Positions 39,773 to 50,318 of a stretch of DNA of 64,000 bases are shown piece by piece. Made by a program: the position numbers and the translations under genes. The stretch is from Craspedostauros australis (lineage: Eukaryota > Bacillariophyta > Bacillariophyceae > Mastogloiales > Achnanthaceae). Each line of letters starts with the position of its first letter. Position 1 is the first letter of the stretch. The DNA lies in NCBI GenBank assembly GCA_026770025.1, contig JAMXDE010000003.1, forward strand, positions 1,984,001-2,048,000. The letters run 5' to 3'. The notes below the pieces were generated by a model. It was not told the origin of the DNA, did not search any database, and worked only from the letters and a program-made list of their open reading frames with translations.

Positions 39773-41017
39773 TTACCAGCGGTCGATGGGGCTCAGATAC
39801 CTCTTTGGTGGACGCAAGGTATCACGAGGACTCTGTTTGGTGCGACCCTTGCACATGGTGGGTGGCACATCTCTGCCGTACGCATTCGATACGGCCAGCC
39901 ATCGGTACATACCTGTGGCAGGATCTCCACATTCGCAGTTCGTCCTGTTGAGGTCGCGGTTGGCTCTAGATGAACAGCTGCACGATCGTGGTGTCGAGTC
40001 TGTGTTGTAGGCGCCCGATGATCTGTGCCGCTGCTCACGACGTTGATGCTGATGCTGATGCTGACGTTCGTGGCAGTGGGTGCTGTGTTCACATCGGTCG
40101 TGGTCATCCATACTGCGATCATCTGCATATGTCAGGCTCTTGCTGTCCTGATCGCTGTCCGTTTGTGCTTCCTCCTTGTCTTCGTCGCAGCTGATGGACG
40201 GCTGGCGAGTGACAATGTCATCACTATCGCCGCTATCGCTGCTGCTACCGCCACAATCCCCATTCTCCGCAACGTCGCACGTGCCGTTGTCTTCCTTGAT
40301 CAGATTCAACGACATGTCGCTCCCAAACGGCGATGAGAGCAGCATGCTAGACCTTCGTCGGAAGGATCCGAAGAAGTGGGACGAATGGATCGATTGCTGC
40401 TGGCACGGCGTGGCCGACGCAGACGCCGAGAGCACTGAAGGAGATGATGATGGCGGTGGTGGCGAGTGTGATGCCGTTGGCCAGGATTTACGTGGGGGGT
40501 GGCAGGACGTCCTCCTTTTGGAGACGATGATGCTTTTGGGGCTCTTGCTCGAGAGGATGGGGTTGCTGCTGCGGCGGCGGTTGAATGTTAGCATCTCATC
40601 ATCGGATGAATGGGTGATGCCATCGATCATCGCCGTTCCTGCGTTGATGGTCATCTGGATTGGGCTGAAGTTCGAATTTATCTGACTTGATCCCTCAAGA
40701 GAAAGGACTGGAGTAACTTGATTTGGCTTGCGTTGGATTTGGGAGAATTTCTGCGGCTCCAGTGACTTGGGGGTTGGTTGTCTAAGATCAGATTGTGGGC
40801 CTATGTCGACGGATGTGGATGTGGATGTGGATGCGGAAGTGGAAGTGGAAGTGGAAGGAAGCAAGGAAGGGAGGATCGACTTCGTTGGAAATGCCCCTGT
40901 ATTGAGGAGGATGTCATCGACGGTGATCATGCTCTGGCTGTCGAAGCCTCTCATGACACCCAAGTTTCTTTTCCCACCAGCCAACCCGCGCTGTTGGGGG
41001 TGGACCGAACCAGGCAA
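39773..41017 (-). CDS. Ser-rich orphan protein with phosphosite-like motifs
   Basis: 414 residues, not recognised. The N-terminus has MITVDDILLNTGAF and a Ser/Thr tract. Three basic-Ser sites (NRRRSSN, SKRRTSC, FRRRSSM) fit basophilic kinase consensus sequences. A conserved-looking piece, GSDMSLNLIKED, precedes an acidic Ser/Asp block, a His/Gln-rich run (about 320-335) and a Cys-containing C-terminus (PRSCSCSS, NCECGD). No signal peptide or membrane segment. The plus strand also has open frames here, but they translate to Asp/Val/Glu repeats and look like shadows. The gene call rests mainly on length and composition. Confidence 0.55.
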   Translation of the reverse strand: MPGSVHPQQRGLAGGKRNLGVMRGFDSQSMITVDDILLNTGAFPTKSILPSLLPSTSTSTSASTSTSTSVDIGPQSDLRQPTPKSLEPQKFSQIQRKPNQVTPVLSLEGSSQINSNFSPIQMTINAGTAMIDGITHSSDDEMLTFNRRRSSNPILSSKSPKSIIVSKRRTSCHPPRKSWPTASHSPPPPSSSPSVLSASASATPCQQQSIHSSHFFGSFRRRSSMLLSSPFGSDMSLNLIKEDNGTCDVAENGDCGGSSSDSGDSDDIVTRQPSISCDEDKEEAQTDSDQDSKSLTYADDRSMDDHDRCEHSTHCHERQHQHQHQRREQRHRSSGAYNTDSTPRSCSCSSRANRDLNRTNCECGDPATGMYRWLAVSNAYGRDVPPTMCKGRTKQSPRDTLRPPKRYLSPIDRW

Positions 41018-42227
41018 GAAGATACTCAGCCCTCAGCCACTCAAGACGTCCAACCCGCTTCGGCCAAACCAACATCAGCATCAACAAGGCACAATGCCAA
41101 GGAAGTTCGTACGAGTACTCATGCGAGTACGAGCAGCGGTCGAAAGATCAAGGGGAAGCTTCTGCGAGTTCGTCAAGGAAGGTCGTTTCGGCTTCGCTTC
41201 CATCCATCACAAACATCAGTTTGGCGTCACTCCCTTGGCGAAAGAACGGTCGTGAGCGCAGACGAAGGACAATTATGCTGATTGAATCACAAGTTGACAC
41301 CATTGCGGAACCCGAGGAACGCAGAAGTCGTCCGGTTGTTCCTTCATGTCACTATTTGTAAGAGGACGCGAAAACGTTGTGAGAATGACATCACTGAAAG
41401 AGTCTCTGGAGTTCATTGAAGACATAAGCCGAAAAGCGCTAATGACCACAAAGAGAATCGATGAATGTCGATGACATTGAGAGGTCTTCGTTCGTGACCT
41501 CGCTGGTACACACCGTGTGGGCAAGCTTCACGGAACTCCGACCAGATCTGATCCGATCCGACCTGATCCAACCCACCTCAAGTTCGCGATGCACTCCGAC
41601 AGGCACACAAACGACAGAGCAGAGCAGAGAAAGGATGAGAGAAGAGCGCAGAGAAGGGTGCAGAGAAAAGTCGGCCAGGAGAAGAAAGCGGTTGGGAAAA
41701 GACCCTCAACGAGAATGCAAAAAGTGAGGCCTTGCGCGATTGTGGATGGTGTGACTCCTCGAAGCGACGAAGGCAAGGTGACGCTCATTCTCACCAGCGG
41801 ATGATTGGGGTGACCACTACAGCGGATGTACGACTACGGCGCGTGCATCAGAACTTGCGATGATGTGCATTGGGATCGATCGATCGATCGTTCAATCCGT
41901 CCGCTTAGTTGTTGTGGGTCTTTGCTGTCTGAACTTTGTGATCAGCATGATTCTGCTGATACATGATGTGATGCTTGTAGGGACGAGCATTGGTATGTTT
42001 GGTAGAGAAGGTCGAATGCTATTAGGTAGATTGTGGTGGCAGCGTGGTACGCATGGTGCAATTGCATGATTTCTCTATCATTTTGTGATCTTCCACTTGC
42101 GAGGACGATGTGTATTGAATGAACCTTTTCTTCATCGCCGCTGTTCTTATCATCAGTGCGATTCTCGGCGTCGTCATCATCATCGTTGTCTTGTTGCGAT
42201 GATCGCAGTGAACCATCCATGCCATGC
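41018..42227. other. 1.2 kb intergenic region
   Basis: Holds a TACTCGTA-type octamer at 41110, about 95 bases upstream of the minus-strand start at 41017, and a GATC repeat at 41875-41889. No gene supported. Confidence 0.5.
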
Positions 42228-44519
42228 CTACGACAAGCTTGAGCTGGATCCATCAAAGGACCCCCTTGGTGACGAAGGCTGCTGATGCCCAGCACCACCG
42301 GCATTCCGGTCAAGGAAGAATGTCTTTGGCAACATGGTGATGAGGGCTGTGAGGTTGGACATGACGACTGCGTTCGAGAGATCCTTTTCGTTGTTGAGGG
42401 CCATGCCTTGATCGGCGATGAGGTACCGCACGATGTCTAACTTCCTTGTATCCTGCAGGGCGATGGACAGCACTGAGCGTCCTTTGGAGGTGAGGAGCGG
42501 GGAGGGCGACTTGCGTCCCTTGCCGGCGACGCGCAGGGGGCAGAAATGCTCAGAGCACAGCCATTCCACCAACTTGATGTTCCCCCCGATGACAGCAAGG
42601 TGGACGGGATGACAAATCTCCGCTCCGCGTTCCTTGCTGTATGCTGATGCGCGCAAGTTGACGTTGCCAGTGCTGTAGAGATCGGCGGCAGTTTTGTGCC
42701 TGCCCAATAGTAGGGCATTGGAGAAGGTCGAGGATAGCCAGTCGCACGCGAGGCAGACCTTGAGCTGGCTAAGGTTTTTGGGATTGTAGGTGCTGGGGAC
42801 CATGCGGGATGGCCAGGTGATGGTGCAGTTGGAGCAGATACAAATCCCGCAGTTCCGACAGTGACTGGGACGGCGCAGCAGGGCAAATTTGGCCTTGCAG
42901 ATGAAGCAGATGGGGTTGTCGTCAAATGCATGCATCAGTGGGACCGCCATCGAGAGACCAATTTCAAATGCCTCCTTCTGCGTGGGCGCCGTGAAGCTGC
43001 AGATACTGCGTTCGATCTCGACCGTATCCTTGGCCTCCAATGCCTTCTGATTGGTCGTGACGGACGCAACCCACTGGTTGGTGGCCTTGTTGCGTTTCAG
43101 CGTCCATTTGAGCAGATCGCGCTTGCGTATGCATTCCGGAGTGGCGGCAATATCAACGGCGTCTGTGGATTTGCGGGAGTCGCCAAAGATGCGTTCCTTC
43201 GCACCCTTGGGACGATGCAACTCCTTGAATGCGGCAATGCGTTTTTGCTCCTCCTCGTCGTCAACGCTGTACACCACGGTGGCGCCGCTGATCCCCTTGC
43301 CATGCCGCACGGCGACGACGTCCGCCTGCGCGGCTGATTGCAACAGCTGCTGTCGGACGCGTTTCGCAATGTCGGCTTCCGCATCCGAGGATAGTTCTGC
43401 TGCCACGACGAGATTGGACGGCTGCTGCGTCATGGCGCTTGATTCGTGAATTTCCAGGACAGTTGGCAACGATGATGATATGGGCGACATCCCCTGTTGC
43501 TGCCGCGCATTGTGGTACTTGGCGGAGTTGAGCGACATGAGATCGTGCTCTGTTTGAATGAGCTGCGCCTCCTGCGGTGTCAGTTGCGAGGCAGACACAG
43601 CTCTCCTCTGCACGTGTTCGCCCTGCACGGAGTACGCTCCAGGCCGCACAGCAACCGCCTGCGCACGCACTTCTCTGGCACTGCGATTTTTGGTGTGCAT
43701 CGCATCCTTCTCCTCGCGTTGCTTGACGATGGCCATGTCTTCATCGGCATACTGAATCGTCGCCGCTGCTTTCGCTGCAAAAGCTGAAGTTGGTGGTGAC
43801 GATGCGGACGCTGCGGCTGGTGGCGATGATCGGGTTGTGACCCTGGATTTGGTGTCAGCAGCAGCCTTGGAGAGTTTGGGCATGCTCGCTGGCTTCTTGA
43901 TGGAAGCGTTGCCTCTTGGCGCTCTTCTACTCGCCAGCGATGAGCTCATTTGTGATAGGCTGGTTGTTGCTGATGCTGTTGCTTGCGACGACGATGATGA
44001 CGAAGTTGGTGATGATGTGGTGATCAATCTGGAGGTGCTGGCTGGCTTTGGTGGAACAGGGGAGGAAGAATGTGCACCATTGGCGGCGAGACGTCCGGCA
44101 GCTTGCTTTTGTGGTGGTCCGCGAGGAGAGACTCCGCTGTCCATGCTGGTAGTCTTTCGAACTCCCCTGGAACTGGGTGGCTTCCTCGGAGATTTGGCGG
44201 TGTCGCTGATGCTTTTGGAGACGCGACGAATTGGCTGCATTGCCGGTTGTGTCTTGCTGCTCCGCCTCTCTGGCCTCCTTTCTGCATTCTTGATTCCTGC
44301 CATTTCCTTGTCTGTCATCTTTTTGGTGCTGCTGCCGCTGGTGGTGCTGCCATTTGTTCCACTGCCGCTGCTCTTCTCTTTCCGCTTTCCACTTTCGTTG
44401 ATGTTGCCTCTCTGGCCGGATGGTCGTGATGTTGCCTGCGATGTTGTCTGTGACCTTGTCTTTGAAGGCGATGCCTTCTTTCCTTTCGAATCCGACATGG
44501 TTGCTGCAGCAGTTGGCAA
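42228..44519 (-). CDS. FYVE-like zinc finger protein with C-terminal ankyrin-like repeats
   Basis: 763 residues; a second in-frame Met at residue 8 may be the start. The first ~250 residues are a disordered Ser/Lys/Pro-rich region. A middle region (about 410-530) precedes a zinc finger with eight cysteines spaced as in FYVE domains: C538, C541, C554, C557, C562, C565, C589, C592. The core reads RRPSHCRNCG where a classical FYVE has R(R/K)HHCRxCG, so one ligand-pocket histidine is replaced, and the N-terminal WxxD is not evident. Repeats of ankyrin type follow (HPVHLAVIGGNIKLVEWLC, GRSVLSIALQDTRKLDIVRY). PI3P binding on endosomes would be the family expectation, but the altered core makes it uncertain. 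Architecture is common in diatoms. Confidence 0.82.
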   Translation of the reverse strand: MPTAAATMSDSKGKKASPSKTRSQTTSQATSRPSGQRGNINESGKRKEKSSGSGTNGSTTSGSSTKKMTDKEMAGIKNAERRPERRSSKTQPAMQPIRRVSKSISDTAKSPRKPPSSRGVRKTTSMDSGVSPRGPPQKQAAGRLAANGAHSSSPVPPKPASTSRLITTSSPTSSSSSSQATASATTSLSQMSSSLASRRAPRGNASIKKPASMPKLSKAAADTKSRVTTRSSPPAAASASSPPTSAFAAKAAATIQYADEDMAIVKQREEKDAMHTKNRSAREVRAQAVAVRPGAYSVQGEHVQRRAVSASQLTPQEAQLIQTEHDLMSLNSAKYHNARQQQGMSPISSSLPTVLEIHESSAMTQQPSNLVVAAELSSDAEADIAKRVRQQLLQSAAQADVVAVRHGKGISGATVVYSVDDEEEQKRIAAFKELHRPKGAKERIFGDSRKSTDAVDIAATPECIRKRDLLKWTLKRNKATNQWVASVTTNQKALEAKDTVEIERSICSFTAPTQKEAFEIGLSMAVPLMHAFDDNPICFICKAKFALLRRPSHCRNCGICICSNCTITWPSRMVPSTYNPKNLSQLKVCLACDWLSSTFSNALLLGRHKTAADLYSTGNVNLRASAYSKERGAEICHPVHLAVIGGNIKLVEWLCSEHFCPLRVAGKGRKSPSPLLTSKGRSVLSIALQDTRKLDIVRYLIADQGMALNNEKDLSNAVVMSNLTALITMLPKTFFLDRNAGGAGHQQPSSPRGSFDGSSSSLS

Positions 44520-45514
44520 CTATACTCCCAACCCAGATCTTCAATGTCAGCGTCAACCTGCGCCCGAATTGTCCAGCAGAGCGGCACTCTCCTCTTCTCT
44601 GCTTTGCTTTGCTTGAGAAGTGATTAGGTTTCTTGCTTTGGGTGAGATCGTTGTGCTTCTGAGCTGCTGTTGGGCTCACGGATGGCCCTTGCCTGCAACT
44701 GGATGGCTGGCGGTGCTGTACTGATGCCTGCTTTGTGATGTTCCCTCCTTCGGCTTGAAGACGACTCCGTCAGCGCCCAGATGCGGCAAGATACGAGCTG
44801 TCTAATCCGTTCTTCTTTCCTTGCGCGTTTCATTCACACGATCCAAATGCGACTCCTTGTCTCTGTCTTTGCAAACACAGCCGCGACGTCATGGGATCTT
44901 GCGATTCAACACATGTGCAGATCGTTCTCTCCGCATTTTGTGGTTGTTTGCCTGCTCCAGCCACAATTATCGGGAGCTGATGGCTTTTCGCCAAAAGCAT
45001 CGAATCGTGCCAAGACAGATCGAGATAGTGTATCCGAGTTAATTTTGACGATTTGCAAGTCGTGTACGTTGGGGTCAACGGTGTTAAAGAGCATGCTGTC
45101 AGTAAAACAATGTCCACACGATGTCTTAGCTTCAGTGTAATTAATAAGAACCAATAAAGCCACATTATTCGTGGATAACATTTTTCATTTCTACGTCATC
45201 TCTGATGGTACAAAAAAAGCCATCTTTTTGGTTCCGTATCCAAGAAAGTGATATTAGACAAGAAGCTACATACCGATCCGAAGCCAAAGATCCCTCACAT
45301 CACTTCGTCTTGGTGTGTCTGTTGGTTGCATTCATCCTTCTTGTTCTTGTTCTTGTTCTCGTTGTGCGCCGCCTCGCCTCTGCTCCGCACTCTCGCCTGG
45401 CCTCGCCTCGTCTCATCTCATCTCGCCCGACCTCCACTCTGCCGCATGTACTCGCAAAGGCACAATTGCCTTCCAACGCTGTGCTCAAGACACAAACGCA
45501 GACACTTGCAAGGA
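44520..45514. other. 1.0 kb divergent intergenic region
   Basis: Between the FYVE-like gene and the EEP gene. The frame of the EEP gene is open back to 45248 but the upstream part shows no function that I can support. No other gene. Confidence 0.5.
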
Positions 45515-47092
45515 ATGCGTCCAATCAGCTTCGCTGCATTCCTGGTCCTATCCTCCGTCGTTCCCACTCGGTGTGCTTTCTCGTCTGATCGATCCATCTC
45601 AAGACAGCAAGGAAGTGCTGCTCTCCGCCACCTATCCCCCTCTTCACGATCCCTTCCACACGCACAGTTCAAGCTCCATCCACGTTGCATCATGTCATCT
45701 CCCGCAGGTCGCGCGAAGACGGCCGTGGGCAGCGCTGCGGCTGCTAGCACTACTGCCGCTGCATCCAGCGAAGCAACGAAGGCCATGAAGCTGCGCGTGG
45801 TGAGCTACAACGTCCTATCCTCGGGGCTCTCCGGGGCGGATCACTTCACCACCTACAATCCCGATCACCTACTGCCTTCCAACCGACTTCCCGTCGTCCT
45901 TCAGAAGCTCGACGACGAGGTGGACCGAGACGCCATCATCTGCCTGCAGGAGGTCTCCCACGAATGGGCAGGAGCCCTGCACACCTACTTCGCCAACAAG
46001 GGCTACCACATGACCACGGGACTGTACGGCAAGAGCTTCAGCGGATACATGGGAGTCGCCCTGGCCTGGCCCACCGCAACGATGGAGACGCTGGATGTTG
46101 ACATCTGCCGTCTCAGCGACAAGCGCCAGACGGGGTGGCCGCAGGAACCGGAGGACGACACCGATGCCATCGGCAAGCTGTGGGAGAAGGCCAAGAAGGA
46201 GGTGCGGCAGTCCCTCGTCAACTTCGGCCTCGCGGATCGGCCACCGGCTGAGCCATGGGATATGTCGCAATGGAGATCCAACATGATCGTGACGGCCACG
46301 CTGAAGCATCGCGCATCGCAGAACGTCTTCTCTTTGGGCACGTACCACATGCCGTGCGCCTTCTACGCACCGCAGGTCATGACGGTAAGGATACATATGC
46401 GCATGTGCGCGCATGTGGGCTCATGTGGGCATCGATACTCGTATGCATCAGTTGTCAGGGGCTTGGGTTGCGAGGATCATCTTTGCTGGTATCATATAGT
46501 ACTACGCATCGCATAACCTCACCACCACCTGCTCCATTGTCCATTTCGCACTCCGCCACCACCCTTTCTCTCTATTTCGCGCACGCGCCCACACATAAAT
46601 GAATGCATGAATGAATGAATGAATGCATGAATGACACAGATCCACTCCGAAATGGCCGTCAAGCATGTGCAGACGTTGGCGGATGGCAATCCCTGCATCT
46701 TGGCGGGCGATTTCAACATCAAGCCTGTGGATCCCATGTACACGCTCCTCACCACAGGCGCCATGGAGAAGGACGCAGCCACGGACGTCGGTCCAGCCTA
46801 CCCTGTCCCCAAGTGGGGCATGGAATGGGAACCGACCATCCAGCCCATGATCAGCGCTTACGCACAGGCACTCGGCAAGGAACCTGCCTTCACCAACCAC
46901 GCTCGCGTTCACGAGAACGAACCGTTCATCGACACCCTGGATTACATATTCTGCAGCGACCAATGGAAGGTGGATGGGGTGCTGGAGCTTCCCGCCGAAC
47001 AGGACGAATCGAAGGGACCTTTCCCCAACCTCGAGCACAACGAAGCCAGCGATCATGTGCTCATCGCCGCAGACCTGTCCCTGGGGTCCTAA
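45515..47092 (+). CDS. endonuclease/exonuclease/phosphatase family protein, likely plastid presequence
   Basis: Two exons, 45515-46384 and 46640-47092, joined in phase 0 (GT-AG), 440 residues. The ATG at 45515 gives MRPISFAAFLVLSSVVPT followed by RCAFSS: a signal peptide with an AF motif, then a Ser/Arg-rich stretch, as in diatom bipartite plastid signals. A later ATG (45692) would give a cytosolic form. EEP motifs in order: LRVVSYNVLSSG (from residue 93), CLQEVS (E146), AGDFNIKP (D314, N316), DYIFCS, and SDHVLIAADL (D428, H429). All metal and catalytic residues are kept. The nearest relatives I can think of are CCR4/nocturnin/angel-like proteins, whose substrates are RNA tails or phosphate-containing small molecules; which applies here is open. 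Confidence 0.85.
46385..46639 (+). other. intron of the EEP gene with AATG repeat
   Basis: 255 bases. The last ~35 bases before the acceptor are AATG/CATG repeats rather than a pyrimidine tract. A TACTCGTA octamer is at 46436. Confidence 0.8.
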
Positions 47093-47482
47093 GCAGAGTT
47101 TGCTGCAGTATCAAAAGTAACGCTACAACAAGCACACCCTCAAGGTCGCGGCAGAGTACTGCCCTGCCTGCTTATACACAATGTGCAGAGTGGAGCAGAG
47201 CACAGTATTTGGTTTGGTTTGTCTTATTTCATTGATCTATTGTTGTTCCAACGTCTTGCATCATTGTGTTCGTATGGGACTTGTACTGCTCGTAGCACGT
47301 TTCTCTCCCAACCGAAATGGCACGCCACTCTCTGGAGACTTTGTCCCGCGCTGCGCATTTGGTGCTCGTGGGGCATCCATTCCTTTAGTGCCAGCATACA
47401 CACAATGCAAAGAAAAGCGAACCAATGCGTCAATCATGGTCCACTTCTCTTCGAAAGCACCGTCACTGCCTTGGCTCGTGCT
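47093..47482. other. 390-base convergent 3' region
   Basis: Between the ends of the EEP gene and the uL29m gene. Nothing seen. Confidence 0.4.
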
Positions 47483-47950
47483 CTACTTCATCTCCGCCTC
47501 GGCCATCATGGCGGCAGCCCGCTCTTCCTGAAATGCCGCGATCTTGCTGCGCTTGCGCTCACCCAGCACGTGCTTGACGGCGCCCATGCTCTTCTGGACC
47601 TTGCGCATGCGCTGCGGCTGCGGGAACTGGATCTGCCGCCGCCTGGACAGCTGCCGCTCCGTCAGCAGCATGTTGCGTTCCTTGTACAGGACGTACCACA
47701 GCTTGTGCAGATCGTCGTAGCTCTTTCGCCGCAGCTCCTGGACGGTCCATTGGCGTCCGACGGGCTCCTGCATGCGCGTCTGGCGATCGACGGGATCCCG
47801 GAAGGCATCCAGCGGCGACTGCGTGCTCATGCTTCTGCAGGACAAGCCTTGGAATGCGGCTGCCATCTGCGGACGCGGCGCAGCGCTGCTTTGGAAGGAA
47901 CGCGCGACCGCCGATCGCATGGTCGCAGCCGTGCTGCGCAGGTGGAACAT
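47483..47950 (-). CDS. MRPL47: mitochondrial ribosomal protein uL29m (MRPL47)
   Basis: 155 residues. The signature of mitochondrial L29/L47 is clear: GRQWTVQELRRKSYDDLHKL followed by WYVLYKERNMLLTE, at about residues 65-98. A structural protein of the large mitoribosomal subunit near the tunnel exit. The N-terminus (MFHLRSTAATMRSAVARSFQ) is rich in Arg, Ser and Ala with no acidic residue, a typical mitochondrial presequence. The basic C-terminal helix (RMRKVQKSMGAVKHVLGERK) also fits. Length is normal for the protist protein. Single exon, convergent with the EEP gene. Confidence 0.92.
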   Translation of the reverse strand: MFHLRSTAATMRSAVARSFQSSAAPRPQMAAAFQGLSCRSMSTQSPLDAFRDPVDRQTRMQEPVGRQWTVQELRRKSYDDLHKLWYVLYKERNMLLTERQLSRRRQIQFPQPQRMRKVQKSMGAVKHVLGERKRSKIAAFQEERAAAMMAEAEMK

Positions 47951-50318
47951 GATGATTGTTGTTGTCGCTGGTGTTGCTCACTCTCCGTCTCTTTGTGTTC
48001 TTCGCGTCCTTCGTGGAAGGGAGAGATGGTGGGTTGACTGCCAAGCAGAGTACTCTGCTATGCTCTGATGCGCTACTCGATTGGTATTGCGACGCAAAGT
48101 AGAAGATGATGCCAGGCCTTGGTGCAATGTGATGGGTGGCGCGCTTCCTGTTGGATCTTCTTTCTGGTTGTTGTCGTTTCGGATGGCGCCATCGTCCGTC
48201 AGTCCATCCGTGCCACGATCGCCACACACCACAAAACGCGAATCGAAAACCGATTGACTCATCTGACCTTTCTGATTCACGTTTCTTAGTCATGAGTGGT
48301 ATGCATGATCCCTTTGGCGCCACGGCGATGATCAAACATCGCCGAGAGACAGAGTGATTTTTATCAACGGCTTGAACCAGAAATGCTTGGCAAGGAAAGA
48401 GATGCGACGTGGTTGAATGGTTGTACGCCAGATCACGTTAGAAAAAAAGACACAACGCTAGAATGAACGAGTTTTTGAAGCCTTTTCGGATAAACTTCGC
48501 GTTCTCGCAACATGTTCCATGCCATCATGAGCGAATACACGACTTCTCCTCGGCACGATCGGATCGTTCGAATGATTTAACGTACACTTGGTATTCTCGC
48601 ATGCTGACGCTATCGCAATACTAGTGCAGAGTGCATAGTGCAAGTTTATGCCGCTTTTGGGCGAAGATCTGTGTGTTCGAAACGGTGACAATCGAGTGAT
48701 TCGATTGTACTATACAGGCAAATGTGAGAGAAGACGAAGCGCTGCGTTGCTGTAGGATTTTCACGCATTGGTTGACCAGCGACGGAAAATCCTGCCGTTG
48801 CGCTGCGTTTGTAACAACATTGACATTTGACCCCTTCCCTTGTGACCAGATGTGGCGGACAGCTCCTTGGATCCATTTGGAATGTAGAACACCACAAAAC
48901 GTGCAGTACCGCACAATTTCATCGTTCTGGTTGTCATTCATGTCCAAGATACGGTACTGATAGTCGTACTCGTAGACTGTATCCAGTGCTCTAGTGTACC
49001 ATCCTGTTACGTACTTTGTCCTCCCACGTTGAGGCGCATTTTGTCATGGCTCTGTACCCACCGACGTGGCCAGAATCCGGTTGAACTACCAACAACACAG
49101 GTTGTCCGTGATGAGTAGGAGTGATTGGTTGGTTGTGATGGTGGTGGATTGAAAACGTGCGTTACGGAAGGTTCTGTGAGGTTTTGTGTGACGATGCGAA
49201 TCTGTTTCGCCTCGAAGAAACGATCACACGCAACGAAAGGGAAGCTAGTGAGGGGAAGATGCCAGACGCAATCATTCAAGCGCAACCGAGCGCAACCAAG
49301 TGTAACGAAATGCAATGTTATGCAACATTATGCAATGGAAAGAAGAAACAAACAAGCGCAAGCACAAGGCACAACGAAACTGAAGAGGAGCGACGATTGC
49401 GGGCTACCAATACCCGCACTCCACTGATCTCCTCACAGACCGCACTGTTCGCACTCCAAGATTCTAAGAACGCTGCTCGCGCCAAGAGACAAAAGTTGCG
49501 GACAACTGGGCCCATCATTCGATTAAGGGTAGCCCGCACCTATCCGTCCATACACGAGCCATCCATTCAACCAGCCACCTCTCCAGTCAGCAGCAACTTG
49601 TTCCGATACGACTGCATCACAACGAACCGCCCGCGAAAGAGGAGAACGCGGCCACAGCGATTTCTTTTCTTGCCGTCACTCCTCTCCTCGGCGCTCTCTC
49701 CATCTCTCTTGCTTTGCGAGCGCTCTTGGCATCGCATCACGTCGCATCACATCATATCATATCAGAGGAGCACCCTCGCACCACATACACTCGCACAGCG
49801 CCAATCCCAATACTGTACTACCATACTCGCGTCCTCCTCTGAGGTAGCACGCTGCACAGAGAGCCGCGCCAAGCAGGATTGGTCTCGTGCCACCACCCAC
49901 CAACTACCGCTGCCATCTTCCCCCTTGCGAGTGTTCAGGCGCCATTCGAGACGTCACACTCGCACTACCTGCCATACTCGCACCGTACCGTACCGTCCCG
50001 ACACCACAACAAACACACTGCACGACGAGCGACGCAACCAGGCCACCACGAAAGTCGTGCGCGGCTGTGAGTCTTGTGCCATCCACAGCACCACAAGGAT
50101 CGGCTGACGTGATTTCAGGGGCCTAAGCCTGCTGCACATTGCACGCTTCACAGCTCGTACGGCACAAGTGTTTCTCCGCATCGATACCGGACCATCCCAC
50201 AACACAATACGAGTACGGACCCTCTGCTGTCCTCTACCCAACACTGACATCCACGTTCGGCACCTGCGTATCCAAAGAAAGCCCTCTCAAGCAAAGTGCG
50301 CAGATCTCCCCACCCACC
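47951..50318. other. 2.4 kb divergent intergenic region
   Basis: Between uL29m (minus) and the TPR-like gene (plus). TACTCGTA-type octamers at 48967 and 50208, the second about 110 bases before the ATG at 50319. A long Arg/Thr/Ser-rich open frame upstream of the gene (about 49157-50107) looks like chance. Confidence 0.5.

Noticed and set aside
49157..50107. 316-codon plus-strand frame upstream of the TPR-like gene
   Set aside because: Arg/Thr/Ser-rich, no conserved-looking segment, with overlapping open frames in the other phases; it looks like chance.
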